Assembly (NCBI RefSeq): GCF_900115265.1
Contig: NZ_FOVU01000010.1
Location: 124,001-188,000, forward strand
Reading direction: 5' to 3'
DNA length: 64,000 nt
Source: Bradyrhizobium sp. Ghvi
GTDB lineage: Bacteria; Pseudomonadota; Alphaproteobacteria; Rhizobiales; Xanthobacteraceae
Shown: piece by piece, positions 25,810 through 33,586 of the stretch
How the letters are laid out: the number at the start of each line of letters is the position of its first letter
How positions within the stretch are numbered: the stretch's first letter is position 1
Translations under genes and position numbers: made by a program
The notes under the pieces: generated by a model
Database searches by the model: none
Told to the model about the DNA's origin: nothing
The model's input: the letters and a program-made list of their open reading frames with translations, nothing else

Positions 25810-28574
25810 CGAAGATTACGTTCGAGCTCGACGGCAAGCAGGTCGAGGCCAAACCTGGCGAGACGATCTGGCAGGTCGCAAAGCGCCAGGGCCGCGACAT
25901 CCCGCATCTGTGCTATTCGCCGGCGCCCGATTATCGCCCCGACGGCAATTGCCGCGCCTGCATGGTCGAGATCGAGGGCGAGCGCGTGCTCGCCGCCTCG
26001 TGCAAACGCACGCCGTCGGTCGGCATGAAGGTCAAGACCGAGTCCGCCCGCGCGACTGCAGCGCAGAAGATGGTGATGGAGCTGCTGGTCGCCGACCAGC
26101 CCGCGCGCGAGACCAGCCACGACCCGGATTCGAAGTTCTGGCACTGGGCCGAGGCGACGGGCGTCACCGAGAGCCGCTTCCCCGCTGCCGAGCGCTGGGC
26201 GACTGACGCCAGCCATCCGGCGATGCGCGTCAATCTCGATGCCTGCATCCAGTGCGGCCTCTGCGTGCGCGCCTGCCGCGAGGTTCAGGTCAACGACGTC
26301 ATCGGCATGGCCTATCGCAACGCCGGCGCCAAGATCGTGTTCGACTTCGACGATCCCATGGGCGAGTCCACTTGCGTCGCCTGCGGCGAATGCGTGCAGG
26401 CCTGTCCGACCGGCGCGCTGATGCCGGCCGTGATGCTGGACGAGAAGCAGACCCGCGTGACCTATGCCGATCGGAAAGTGGACTCGCTCTGCCCGTTCTG
26501 CGGCGTCGGCTGCCAGGTCACCTACGAGGTCAAGGACCAGAAGGTGATCTACGCGGAAGGCCGCGACGGCCCCGCCAATCACAATCGTCTTTGCGTCAAG
26601 GGCCGCTTCGGCTTCGACTACATCCACCATCCGCATCGGCTGACCAAGCCGCTGGTGCGTCTGCCGAATGCGAAGAAGGATGCCAACGACCAGGTCGATC
26701 CCGCCAATCCCTTCACGCATTTCCGTGAAGCAAGCTGGGATGAAGCGCTTGACCTTGCCGCCAAGGGCCTCGTCAAGATCCGCGACGAGAAGGGCGTGAA
26801 GGCGCTGGCCGGCTTCGGCTCGGCCAAGGGCTCGAACGAAGAGGCCTATCTGTTCCAGAAGCTGGTGCGCACCGGTTTCGGCTCGAACAATGTCGACCAT
26901 TGCACCCGGCTGTGCCACGCCTCGTCCGTGGCGGCGCTGTTCGAGGGCCTGAGCTCGGGCGCGGTGTCGGCGCCGTTCTCGGCGGCGATGGACGCGGAAG
27001 TTATCTGGGTGATCGGCGCCAACCCGACCGTGAACCATCCGGTGGCCGCGACCTTCATCAAGAACGCGGTCAAGCAGAACGGTGCCAAGCTGTTCGTGAT
27101 GGATCCGCGTCGGCAGACTTTGTCGCGTCACGCAACCAAGCATCTCCAGTTCAAGCCGGGCTCCGACGTCGCCATGCTGAACGCGATGATCAACACGATC
27201 ATCACCGAAGGCCTGACCGACGACCAGTACATCGCCGGCTACACCGAAGGATTCGAGGACCTCAAGGAGAAGATCAAGGAGTTCACGCCGGAGAAGATGG
27301 AGCCGATCTGCGGCATCCCGGCGCAGACGCTGCGCGAGGTCGCGCGAACCTATGCAAGGGCAAAATCGTCGATCATCTTCTGGGGCATGGGCATCAGCCA
27401 GCACGTTCACGGCACCGATAACGCACGCTGCCTGATCGCGCTGGCGCTGATCACCGGCCAGGTCGGCCGGCCCGGCACCGGCCTGCATCCGCTGCGTGGA
27501 CAGAACAACGTGCAAGGCGCCTCCGACGCCGGCCTGATCCCGATGTTCCTGCCGGACTATCAGCCGGTCGGCCGCGACGATCTGCGCGGCAGTTTCGAAA
27601 AGTTGTGGCAGCAGGATCTCGATCCCGTCCGCGGCCTGACCGTGGTCGAGATCATGAACGCGATCCATGCCGGCGAGATCAAGGGCATGTATATCGAGGG
27701 CGAGAACCCCGCGATGTCGGACCCCGATCTCCAGCACGCGCGCCAGGCGCTCGCGATGCTCGATCACCTCGTGGTGCAGGATCTCTTCGTCACCGAGACC
27801 GCGTTCCACGCCGACGTCATCCTGCCGGCCTCGGCCTTCGCCGAGAAGGACGGCTCCTTCACCAACACCGATCGCCGCGTGCAGCTCGCGCGCCAGGTCA
27901 TCAAGCCGCCCGGCGATGCGCGGCAGGATCTCTGGATCATCCAGGAGATCGGCAAGCGCATGGGTCTGCCCTGGAATTATTCCGGCCCGGGCGACGTCTA
28001 CACCGAGATGGCGGAGCTGATGCCGTCGCTGAAGAACATCAGCTGGGAGCGGCTGGTGCGCGAAGGCGCCGTCACCTATCCGGCCGACGATCCGAACAAG
28101 CCCGGCAACGAGATCATCTTCACCACGGGTTTCCCGACCGCGAGCGGTCGCGGCAGGATCGTGCCGGCCCATGTCATTCCGCCGGACGAACTGCCCGACG
28201 ACGAATATCCGATGGTGCTGTCGACCGGCCGCGTGCTGGAGCACTGGCACACCGGCTCGATGACGCGACGTGCCCAGGTGCTGGACCAGATCGAGCCGGA
28301 GGCCGTTGCGTTCATGTCGCCAAAGGACATGCGCAGGAAAAAGCTGGTGCCTGGCGATTTCATTCGCCTGGAGACCCGTCGCGGCGCCGTCGAGGTCAAG
28401 GTCCGCTCCGACCGCGACGTGCCGGAAAACATGGTGTTCATGCCGTTCTGCTACGCGGAGGCGGCGGCCAACCTGCTGACCAACCCGGCGCTCGATCCGT
28501 TCGGCAAGATCCCGGAGTTCAAGTTCTGTGCGGCCAGGGCCGAGCGAGCGGAGATGCGGGACGCGGCGGAGTAG
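25806..28574 (+). CDS. fdh1A: formate dehydrogenase alpha subunit, W/Mo-bis-MGD enzyme
   Basis: The catalytic subunit oxidises formate to CO2 at a molybdenum or tungsten bis-MGD centre. The 922-residue protein begins with a [2Fe-2S] domain (Cys36, Cys49, Cys52, Cys66), then two ferredoxin-like clusters (CIQCGLCVRAC and CVACGECVQACP) and a cluster at the entry of the molybdopterin domain (CPFCGVGC). The metal ligand is Cys370 followed by His in TRLCHASSV, in place of selenocysteine. No signal peptide is present, fitting a soluble cytoplasmic NAD-linked enzyme. No fdsC or fdsD gene follows; FdhD and the cofactor genes lie upstream. Tungsten use is suggested by FDH1 likeness and the nearby tupA-like gene, not proved. 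Confidence 0.95.
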   Translation: MTKITFELDGKQVEAKPGETIWQVAKRQGRDIPHLCYSPAPDYRPDGNCRACMVEIEGERVLAASCKRTPSVGMKVKTESARATAAQKMVMELLVADQPARETSHDPDSKFWHWAEATGVTESRFPAAERWATDASHPAMRVNLDACIQCGLCVRACREVQVNDVIGMAYRNAGAKIVFDFDDPMGESTCVACGECVQACPTGALMPAVMLDEKQTRVTYADRKVDSLCPFCGVGCQVTYEVKDQKVIYAEGRDGPANHNRLCVKGRFGFDYIHHPHRLTKPLVRLPNAKKDANDQVDPANPFTHFREASWDEALDLAAKGLVKIRDEKGVKALAGFGSAKGSNEEAYLFQKLVRTGFGSNNVDHCTRLCHASSVAALFEGLSSGAVSAPFSAAMDAEVIWVIGANPTVNHPVAATFIKNAVKQNGAKLFVMDPRRQTLSRHATKHLQFKPGSDVAMLNAMINTIITEGLTDDQYIAGYTEGFEDLKEKIKEFTPEKMEPICGIPAQTLREVARTYARAKSSIIFWGMGISQHVHGTDNARCLIALALITGQVGRPGTGLHPLRGQNNVQGASDAGLIPMFLPDYQPVGRDDLRGSFEKLWQQDLDPVRGLTVVEIMNAIHAGEIKGMYIEGENPAMSDPDLQHARQALAMLDHLVVQDLFVTETAFHADVILPASAFAEKDGSFTNTDRRVQLARQVIKPPGDARQDLWIIQEIGKRMGLPWNYSGPGDVYTEMAELMPSLKNISWERLVREGAVTYPADDPNKPGNEIIFTTGFPTASGRGRIVPAHVIPPDELPDDEYPMVLSTGRVLEHWHTGSMTRRAQVLDQIEPEAVAFMSPKDMRRKKLVPGDFIRLETRRGAVEVKVRSDRDVPENMVFMPFCYAEAAANLLTNPALDPFGKIPEFKFCAARAERAEMRDAAE

Positions 28575-28584
28575 CAATCCGCGC

Positions 28585-28697
28585 AAAACAACCCCATGCA
28601 CAGTAGAGCGGGGGGTTGAAAGGCTTGAGTAATTTTCGGTATTACCGAAAATTACTTGCGACGTCGGGCAAAACACCTGTATAAGGGCATAATCGCC
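28585..28697 (+). repeat. dispersed intergenic repeat, copy 2, with 27-bp palindrome
   Basis: This shares with 9581-9703 (opposite strand) the blocks AACCCCATGCACAGTAG, GTCGGGCAAAACA and AAGGGCATAATCGCC in the same order. Inside it, 28629-28655 is a perfect inverted repeat with 13-base arms and a single central T, which copy 1 lacks in that form. It begins 11 bases after the alpha subunit stop, so on RNA it could also stabilise or end the fdh transcript. Confidence 0.65.
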
Positions 28698-28745
28698 AAC
28701 CGCGCCCGGCTTCGCCTCCCGTACTGACGGTGGTAAACGTGACGC

Positions 28746-29219
28746 ATGTCCAAAGTCACTCCGGCCACCCGCGCACTCTCCGCCGCTGGCGTCGCCTTCA
28801 CCGTCCATTCTTACGACTACGATCCCGATGCCGAAAGCATCGGGTTGCAGGCGGCCGCCGCGCTCGGTGAGGACCCGGCGCGCGTGCTGAAAACGTTGAT
28901 GGCGCTGGTCGACGGCAAGCCGGTCTGCGTCATCGTCCCCTCCGACCAGGAGGTCTCGATGAAGAAGCTCGCTGCTGCCGCGCGCGGCAAGTCGGCGCAG
29001 ATGATGAAGCCGCCCGAGGCCGAGCGCGTCACTGGCTACAAGGTCGGCGGCATCAGCCCGTTCGGGCAGCGCAAGCAGGTCGCCACCGTGCTCGAGAGAA
29101 GCGCGCTCGCACATGAGCTGGTCTATCTCAATGGCGGCCAACGGGGCTTGCAGGTGCGGATGAAGCCGACCGATGTGCGGGACGTCGTGAAGGCCGTCGT
29201 GGCGGACGTGATTACCTGA
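28746..29219 (+). CDS. ybaK: YbaK/EbsC-family Cys-tRNA(Pro) deacylase
   Basis: The 157-residue protein is a stand-alone editing domain that frees cysteine or similar amino acids wrongly attached to tRNA(Pro). Its length and motifs match YbaK: YDPDAESIGLQAAAALGEDP, the lysine in RVLKTLMALVDGK, VIVPSDQEVSMKKLA and the loop GYKVGGISPFGQRK. It stands alone on the plus strand, separated from fdh by the dispersed repeat. It probably has its own promoter in the repeat-bearing spacer. Confidence 0.92.
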   Translation: MSKVTPATRALSAAGVAFTVHSYDYDPDAESIGLQAAAALGEDPARVLKTLMALVDGKPVCVIVPSDQEVSMKKLAAAARGKSAQMMKPPEAERVTGYKVGGISPFGQRKQVATVLERSALAHELVYLNGGQRGLQVRMKPTDVRDVVKAVVADVIT

Positions 29220-29438
29220 AGGCCGTTGAGGCACAGCGAAAGATCGCTGTGCGGCGCCCGGTGATAGTTCGGGCAATCTTACGCCGCTTCATGCTCCCGT
29301 CGGCGCTCGACAGGTCAGGCGTCCTGTCATTCTCCCTCTGAAGCGAACGTCTCCTTTCGCCCACGGCCGTCATGTAAAAGGGATGGCTCGCGTATCGTGC
29401 GCGACATGGCGTTTGCATTTCTCACACAGGAGGTTTGG

Positions 29439-30462
29439 ATGAGATCCTTCGCTCGATTGAGATACATTGCCTTCATCGGGCTGCTATTCCCTCTTTCCGT
29501 AGCGCTTGCGCAAACTCCCGCGGCCAATCCCAAGGAAGCGGGCTTTACCAGCGAAGGCCTAGCTCGCATCGACGCCTATTTTAAGAACGAAGTCGAGACG
29601 GGCAAAATTGCTGGCGCGATCTTGATGATCCAGCGCAAGGGAGAGACTGCTTACTTTAACAGTTTTGGCGTTCGTGATCCCGCGACGAAGGAGCCGATGA
29701 CTCCCAACACGATTTTCCGCATCTATTCGATGTCGAAACCCATCACGACCGTGGCAGCAATGATGCTCGTCGAGGAGGGCAAGCTGCAACTCGACGACCC
29801 GGTATCGAAGTATATTCCCTCCTTTGCCAACCTGAAAGTCGGCGTAGAGACAAAGAGCGAGGCTGGGACGACCCTTGAATTTGTCGCCGCGAAGCGGCAG
29901 ATCACCATTCAGGACCTGATGCGCCACACCTCCGGCCTGACCTACGGCTTCTTCGGTGAAGGCATGGTCAAGAAGACCTATGTGGAAGCCAAGCTGTTCG
30001 ACGGCGACTTCGACAACGCAGAGTTTGCAGAGCGAATCGCGAAGCTGCCACTCGCCTATCAACCCGGAACCACATGGGACTACAGCCATTCGACCGATAT
30101 CCTCGGCCGCGTCGTGGAAGTGGTCTCAGGCAAATCGCTCTATCAGTTCGAAAAGGAGCGCCTGCTCGATCCATTGGGGCGAATCCCAAGCCAAAACCAT
30201 AACCCGGACCCGGCAGGTAATAGGGACCCGGAGTAACACCAGTGCCCGGCCCGATATGGTTGGAGGCCATGTAGGCGATCGTCTTCGGACTCAGATATCG
30301 CTTACCATCCAGATCACCGCCGTTCAGCAGCATCTGGGTGAAACGGGCATAGTCTCCGACGGTCGAGAGATGTTCGTTGTGTTGATGGCGCAGGCGCCGT
30401 CGCAGCGCACGCGAATTCGGAACGCACTGAAAAATCTCGTGTATGGCGCATTTGACAAATGA
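29439..30462 (+). pseudogene. beta-lactamase-fold serine hydrolase gene with an inverted internal segment
   Basis: ATG 29439 (AGGAGG upstream) starts a signal peptide (YIAFIGLLFPLSVALA) and the N-terminal half of a class C beta-lactamase-like esterase: FRIYSMSKPITTVAAMMLVEEG with the SxxK nucleophile, ends at DPLG near 30179. The next part, 30180 to about 30366, encodes family sequence only on the minus strand (STVGDYARFTQMLLNGGDL, then GKRYLSPKTIAYM, PGPGYGFGLGF), so about 187 bases are inverted. The plus strand then resumes the family C-terminus (REMFVVLMAQAPSQR to VYGAFDK and TGA). The missing middle piece occurs farther on, at 30556-30702. As it stands the product is cut after about 250 residues and ends in foreign sequence. 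Confidence 0.8.
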
Positions 30463-30471
30463 GCCCTGCGT

Positions 30472-30507
30472 CGAACCGCCGCTCCACGCGGCGGTTCGCC
30501 TATTTTT
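30472..30507 (+). terminator. Rho-independent terminator
   Basis: A perfect 10-bp stem (CGAACCGCCG at 30472-30481 with CGGCGGTTCG at 30489-30498) with a seven-base loop is followed by CCTATTTTTA. It lies 10 bases after the stop of the serine hydrolase C-terminal piece, which suggests it once ended that gene. Confidence 0.8.
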
Positions 30508-30555
30508 AGGGCCCGGCTTGCCGCGTCAGCTTCCGCGTCGAAACGCGAGGAACGT

Positions 30556-30729
30556 ATGAAAGACACGAGCTTTTACGTAACAGACCCGGCCAAAAAGTCG
30601 CTGGTTGCCGAACCTCTTCCCGCCGACAAGAAGATTGGCACGTCCGACATGTTTGATCCGCGCAGCCCCATGAAGTGGGAGCCCGGAGGTCAGGGAATGC
30701 TGTTCTCCTTCGGATCAATCCAGAAATAA
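30556..30729 (+). pseudogene. displaced middle segment of the serine hydrolase, open as a 57-codon ORF
   Basis: The ATG at 30556 starts 57 residues. Residues 1-49 (MKDTSFYVTDPAKKSLVAEP, then MFDPRSPMKWEPGGQGML) are what the beta-lactamase-fold esterase family carries between DPLG and STVGDYARF, the exact stretch missing from 29439-30462. The last residues (FSFGSIQK) are unrelated to that family. A GAGG lies before the ATG, so it could be translated, but a free fragment of this kind should have no activity. It lies after the gene's own terminator. Confidence 0.7.
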
Positions 30730-30916
30730 GTGCCGCCAGCGCCTCCCCAGTTCATTTCGCCAACTGATCCTTCGACTGCGCTCGCGCCTGGTTCCGTCCG
30801 AACGTGAGTGGATCCGGTCCGCTCTGCCGCGATGAGCGGAGCTCAGCTAGACGCGGCGCAACTTCGCAGATGGGGCCAGAAGCGGAAAAGTCAGGCGACG
30901 AGCCCGTTTTCGAGTC

Positions 30917-31366
30917 CTAGAGACGCCTCACCTCGAAGTACGTTTTTGCATCGCGCTGAAAGCCTGCGCTCTCATAGAAGCGTAACGTCGCCTCCTGTTT
31001 TGAGCCTGTCGCCAGATGGACCTTGTAGCAGTCAGCTTGAGCCGCGATATCGAGAGCGTAAGCAAGGACTCGTCGGCAGAGACCTAACCTGCGATACTCA
31101 GCATGGGTGACCACGTTCTCAATCACACCATGCGATCTACCGCCGCGTGTCAGGTTGGGCACAATGGCCAGAGTGCATGAAGATATGAGCAATTCTGCTG
31201 TTTCGGCCACGATTACCGTTACGAAGTCAGATCCAAGCAAAGTCGTCCAGACGCGTTCAGCTCTGGCCGCCGCCAGGGGAGGCTCATCCGGATGGAGGTG
31301 TCGGTAAAGGTCCAACACCTTGGGCAGATCGTGTCGGGTCGCGGATCGAATAATTGATTCGTTCAT
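30917..31366 (-). CDS. GNAT-family N-acetyltransferase
   Basis: The 149-residue protein has the GNAT fold: the opening IIRSATRHDLPKVLDLYRHL, a central strand with VIENVVTHAEYRRLGLCRRVL where the acetyl-CoA pyrophosphate loop R-x-x-G-x occurs, then HLATGSKQEATLRFYESAGF. The acceptor is unknown. It stands alone on the minus strand with its promoter in the 100-base gap before the next, divergent gene. Confidence 0.88.
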   Translation of the reverse strand: MNESIIRSATRHDLPKVLDLYRHLHPDEPPLAAARAERVWTTLLGSDFVTVIVAETAELLISSCTLAIVPNLTRGGRSHGVIENVVTHAEYRRLGLCRRVLAYALDIAAQADCYKVHLATGSKQEATLRFYESAGFQRDAKTYFEVRRL

Positions 31367-31467
31367 TCACCAAATCCTAGATCGATAAGGCTAGGGACTT
31401 TAACGGGGTACTGTATCAGCCGGCTCGTGTTACGTGTAAGAGTCGATATCGAAACTGAGGTGATGAG

Positions 31468-32156
31468 TTGAACATTCACGTTGATAGCCTGATTTCGGGT
31501 GCCGAGCGCGCCGTTGGGGTAGCTGCAATCATTGATGTCTTCCGCGCCTTTACGACCGCCGCAGTTGCGCTTGCAAATGGGGCCACGAGGATCGTCATGG
31601 TTCGTGATGTCGAGGAGGCTCTGCGGTTGCCCGCCGCTGGCGTCGGCGAACTCTGCATGGGCGAGGTCGGGGGTAAGGCACCAGCAGGCTTTGATTTAGG
31701 CAACTCCCCCTTTGAGGTGTCAAAGGCAGATCTAAAAGGCCGAACCATCGTTCAGCGTACGAGCGCTGGCACGCAAGGCATTGTTGCCGCCATGCAAGCG
31801 ACCGCCTCTATGCCGGATCGTTACTTACAGCAAAAGCGACCGCGCGCGCCATCCTTAGACAAGCGCCTGCAAATGTAACGCTGGTGGCGATGGGTCTAGA
31901 TGGCGCTCGACGCTCGGACGAGGATGAACTCTGCGCCATTCATCTGCGCAACCTGTTACAAGGCCGACTTGGCAGCCCATCTGGAACGCGCGACGTCATC
32001 TTGGCAGGGCCACAGATCCCCGCCTTCCACGATCCAGCCAAGCCCCATCTGCATCCCTCCGACCTTGATATCGCTCTTGACATCGATCGCTACGATTTTG
32101 CTGTGCTCATTTCCCGCGAGGACGGCCGATTGATTGCGCAGAAAGAGCATGTCTGA
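31468..32156 (+). pseudogene. 2-phosphosulfolactate phosphatase (ComB)-like gene with one frameshift
   Basis: A TTG start at 31468 with GAGG upstream opens a ComB-like reading: AAIIDVFRAFTTAAVALANG, then GKAPAGFDLGNSPFEV and RTIVQRTSAGTQGIVAA. Near 31815-31825 the frame is lost; the homologous reading goes on in another frame as ARAILRQAPANVTLVAMG, RRSDEDELCAIHLRNLLQG and HPSDLDIALDIDRYDFAV to the stop at 32156. A single base change would rejoin both parts into about 229 residues, the usual size. ComB removes phosphate from 2-phosphosulfolactate in coenzyme M synthesis in archaea; bacterial homologues are less well understood. It may be a true pseudogene or a sequencing error. Confidence 0.75.
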
Positions 32157-32220
32157 AGGGACCCCCTTCCTCTAGGGGAAGTCGCTCCTCGGAGATCGAC
32201 GGGGGCTGGAGTCCGCTAAT

Positions 32221-32295
32221 GTGAAGGGTTTCGGACGCCGGCCGCCCGAATGTGCCGCGCCGTCCTTCATGCGGCCGGCATCCGAAACCCTTCAC
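32221..32295. repeat. 75-bp inverted repeat with 25-base arms
   Basis: Positions 32221-32245 and 32271-32295 are reverse complements except for one base, around a 25-base centre. Arms begin with GTGAAGGGTTTCGGA. The element lies 64 bases beyond the ComB-like stop and 17 bases before the stop of a convergent gene. It could act as a bidirectional terminator or be a small mobile element; no T-run is adjacent. Confidence 0.7.
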
Positions 32296-32312
32296 ATAAG
32301 ACGACCAGAGCA

Positions 32313-32705
32313 CTATCGAATGATGTTGGCCTCTCCGATAACGCCAGCTTCCCAAAGGTAAAACTTATCATGCGCCGTGAGCGCCGAAGTAGCGTCCGCG
32401 CCCATCAGAAAAACGAAGCCAAGCGTTCGGCGTTCGCCCGGCATCATTTCGCCTTGAAGCAGCGGATAGCCAGTCCAACCTTCAACTGGAGCCTTATTCA
32501 TGCTGCTGCAAGGACAGCCCCAACCGAGACGGACGGGCAACTTCCTCCCTCCGTCCTCAGTTGGGTAGAGGTAGACCTCCGCGGTGAGGTCAGGAAGACC
32601 AAGTGCAAGGCGTCGTCGCAGAGTGCCTTCTCGGGGCATGGGCTGTGCATAGCACGCGAAGGGTATGAAGTCAGCAGCGGGCCATACGCACGCGATCCCA
32701 ACCAA
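32313..32705 (-). CDS. EF-Tu C-terminal-domain-like small protein
   Basis: The open frame gives up to 130 residues; ATG at 32639 (MPREGTLRRRLAL) is the more plausible start, leaving 108. The sequence AEVYLYPTEDGGRKLPVRLG, then GEMMPGERRTLGFVFL and HDKFYLWEAGVIGEANI follows the beta-barrel pattern of EF-Tu domain III-like stand-alone proteins known in many proteobacteria. Their function is unknown. A Cys pair (WGCPCSS) follows the first motif. It is convergent with the damaged ComB-like gene, with the large hairpin between them, and lies just downstream of the GntR regulator gene. Confidence 0.6.
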   Translation of the reverse strand: MVGIACVWPAADFIPFACYAQPMPREGTLRRRLALGLPDLTAEVYLYPTEDGGRKLPVRLGWGCPCSSMNKAPVEGWTGYPLLQGEMMPGERRTLGFVFLMGADATSALTAHDKFYLWEAGVIGEANIIR

Positions 32706-32757
32706 CCAGAGCGACTTCCACTTAACCCGCGGAAGCCGACATTCACGAGTACACGCG

Positions 32758-33441
32758 CTACTGCTTCTGCAGCAGCCTGAGGCGGCAGCGCAGCGCCTCG
32801 CGGATGTGGGCGCGGGCGAGCTGCTCGGCCTTGTCGCCGTCGCGCGCCGCGATGGCGTCGATGATGGCCAGGTGTTCGCCGTGGCTGGTCGAGGGACGGC
32901 CCGTCACGGTGAAGGTGGTTGGGCCGAGCAGGGCGATCCAGTCCTGCAACTCGCGGGAGGCATTGTCGAGATAGCGGTTGCGCGCGGCGCGGCAGACCGC
33001 TTCGTGAAAGGCGCGGTTCAACCTTGCCATCTCGGTGGCGTCGGTCTCGGAAGCTTCAGCAAAAGCCTGCTCGATATCCCTGAGTGCGTCGATCTCGGGC
33101 GCCGAGGCATGCTCGGCGGCAAGGCGCGCGGCGGCGCCTTCCATGATCTCGCGCATGGCGTAAAGCTCGAGCACCTCTGAGATGTCGAGGTCGCGGACGA
33201 TCAGCCCCCGGCCGCCGGCGGGCTCGACAAAGCCGCGCGCGGCAAGGCGGCCCAGGGCTTCGCGCACCGGCGTGCGGCTGACCTTGAGCCGCTGCGCCAC
33301 TTCCTCCTCCCGGAGGCGGTCGCCGGCGCGGTAGCTGCCGGCCTGCAGCGCCTCGCAGAGCGAGCGGAATACGGCTTCACCCAGCGCAACTCCTTCGCCG
33401 CGCACGATCGATCCGCCTGCCTTTGCCGGTCGTCTGGCCAT
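32758..33441 (-). CDS. GntR/FadR-family transcriptional regulator, likely controls tcuAB
   Basis: The 227-residue protein has an N-terminal winged helix (about 20-85: YRAGDRLREEEVAQRLKVSR, then PVREALGRLAARGFV) and a C-terminal all-helical FCD domain (about 95-215) with the metal- or ligand-binding His/Asp set (RLNRAFHEAVCRAARNRYL, GEHLAIIDAIAARDG). FCD regulators sense small organic acids. It is divergent from tcuA and a TTTGTATACAAA dyad sits between them, so control of tricarballylate genes and of itself is likely. The ligand may be tricarballylate or a related acid; that is inferred. Confidence 0.92.
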   Translation of the reverse strand: MARRPAKAGGSIVRGEGVALGEAVFRSLCEALQAGSYRAGDRLREEEVAQRLKVSRTPVREALGRLAARGFVEPAGGRGLIVRDLDISEVLELYAMREIMEGAAARLAAEHASAPEIDALRDIEQAFAEASETDATEMARLNRAFHEAVCRAARNRYLDNASRELQDWIALLGPTTFTVTGRPSTSHGEHLAIIDAIAARDGDKAEQLARAHIREALRCRLRLLQKQ

Positions 33442-33500
33442 GGTCCCTCACCGTGCATTCGGCTCATGCAGAGATGCCGCTTGCGTCGTGCATGTATATC

Positions 33501-33512
33501 TTTGTATACAAA
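33501..33512. promoter_or_regulatory. 12-bp palindrome, candidate GntR operator between the regulator and tcuA
   Basis: TTTGTATACAAA is a perfect dyad in the 145-base divergent spacer. Operators of FCD-type GntR proteins often have a GTATAC or GT..AC core with A/T-rich flanks. It lies 60 bases upstream of the regulator start and 75 bases upstream of tcuA, so one site could govern both promoters. Confidence 0.6.
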
Positions 33513-33586
33513 AGTACGCAATAGCGGAACGATCGACCTTGGCCGCGGGCAGAATGTTTCCAACCTCGTCGCATCGGGCAGACGAC

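Noticed and set aside
25416..29276. 1286-codon open frame on the minus strand across the formate dehydrogenase and ybaK genes
   Set aside because: It lies opposite two genes with clear motifs. Long antisense frames are expected in high-GC coding DNA, and the translation has no recognisable domain.
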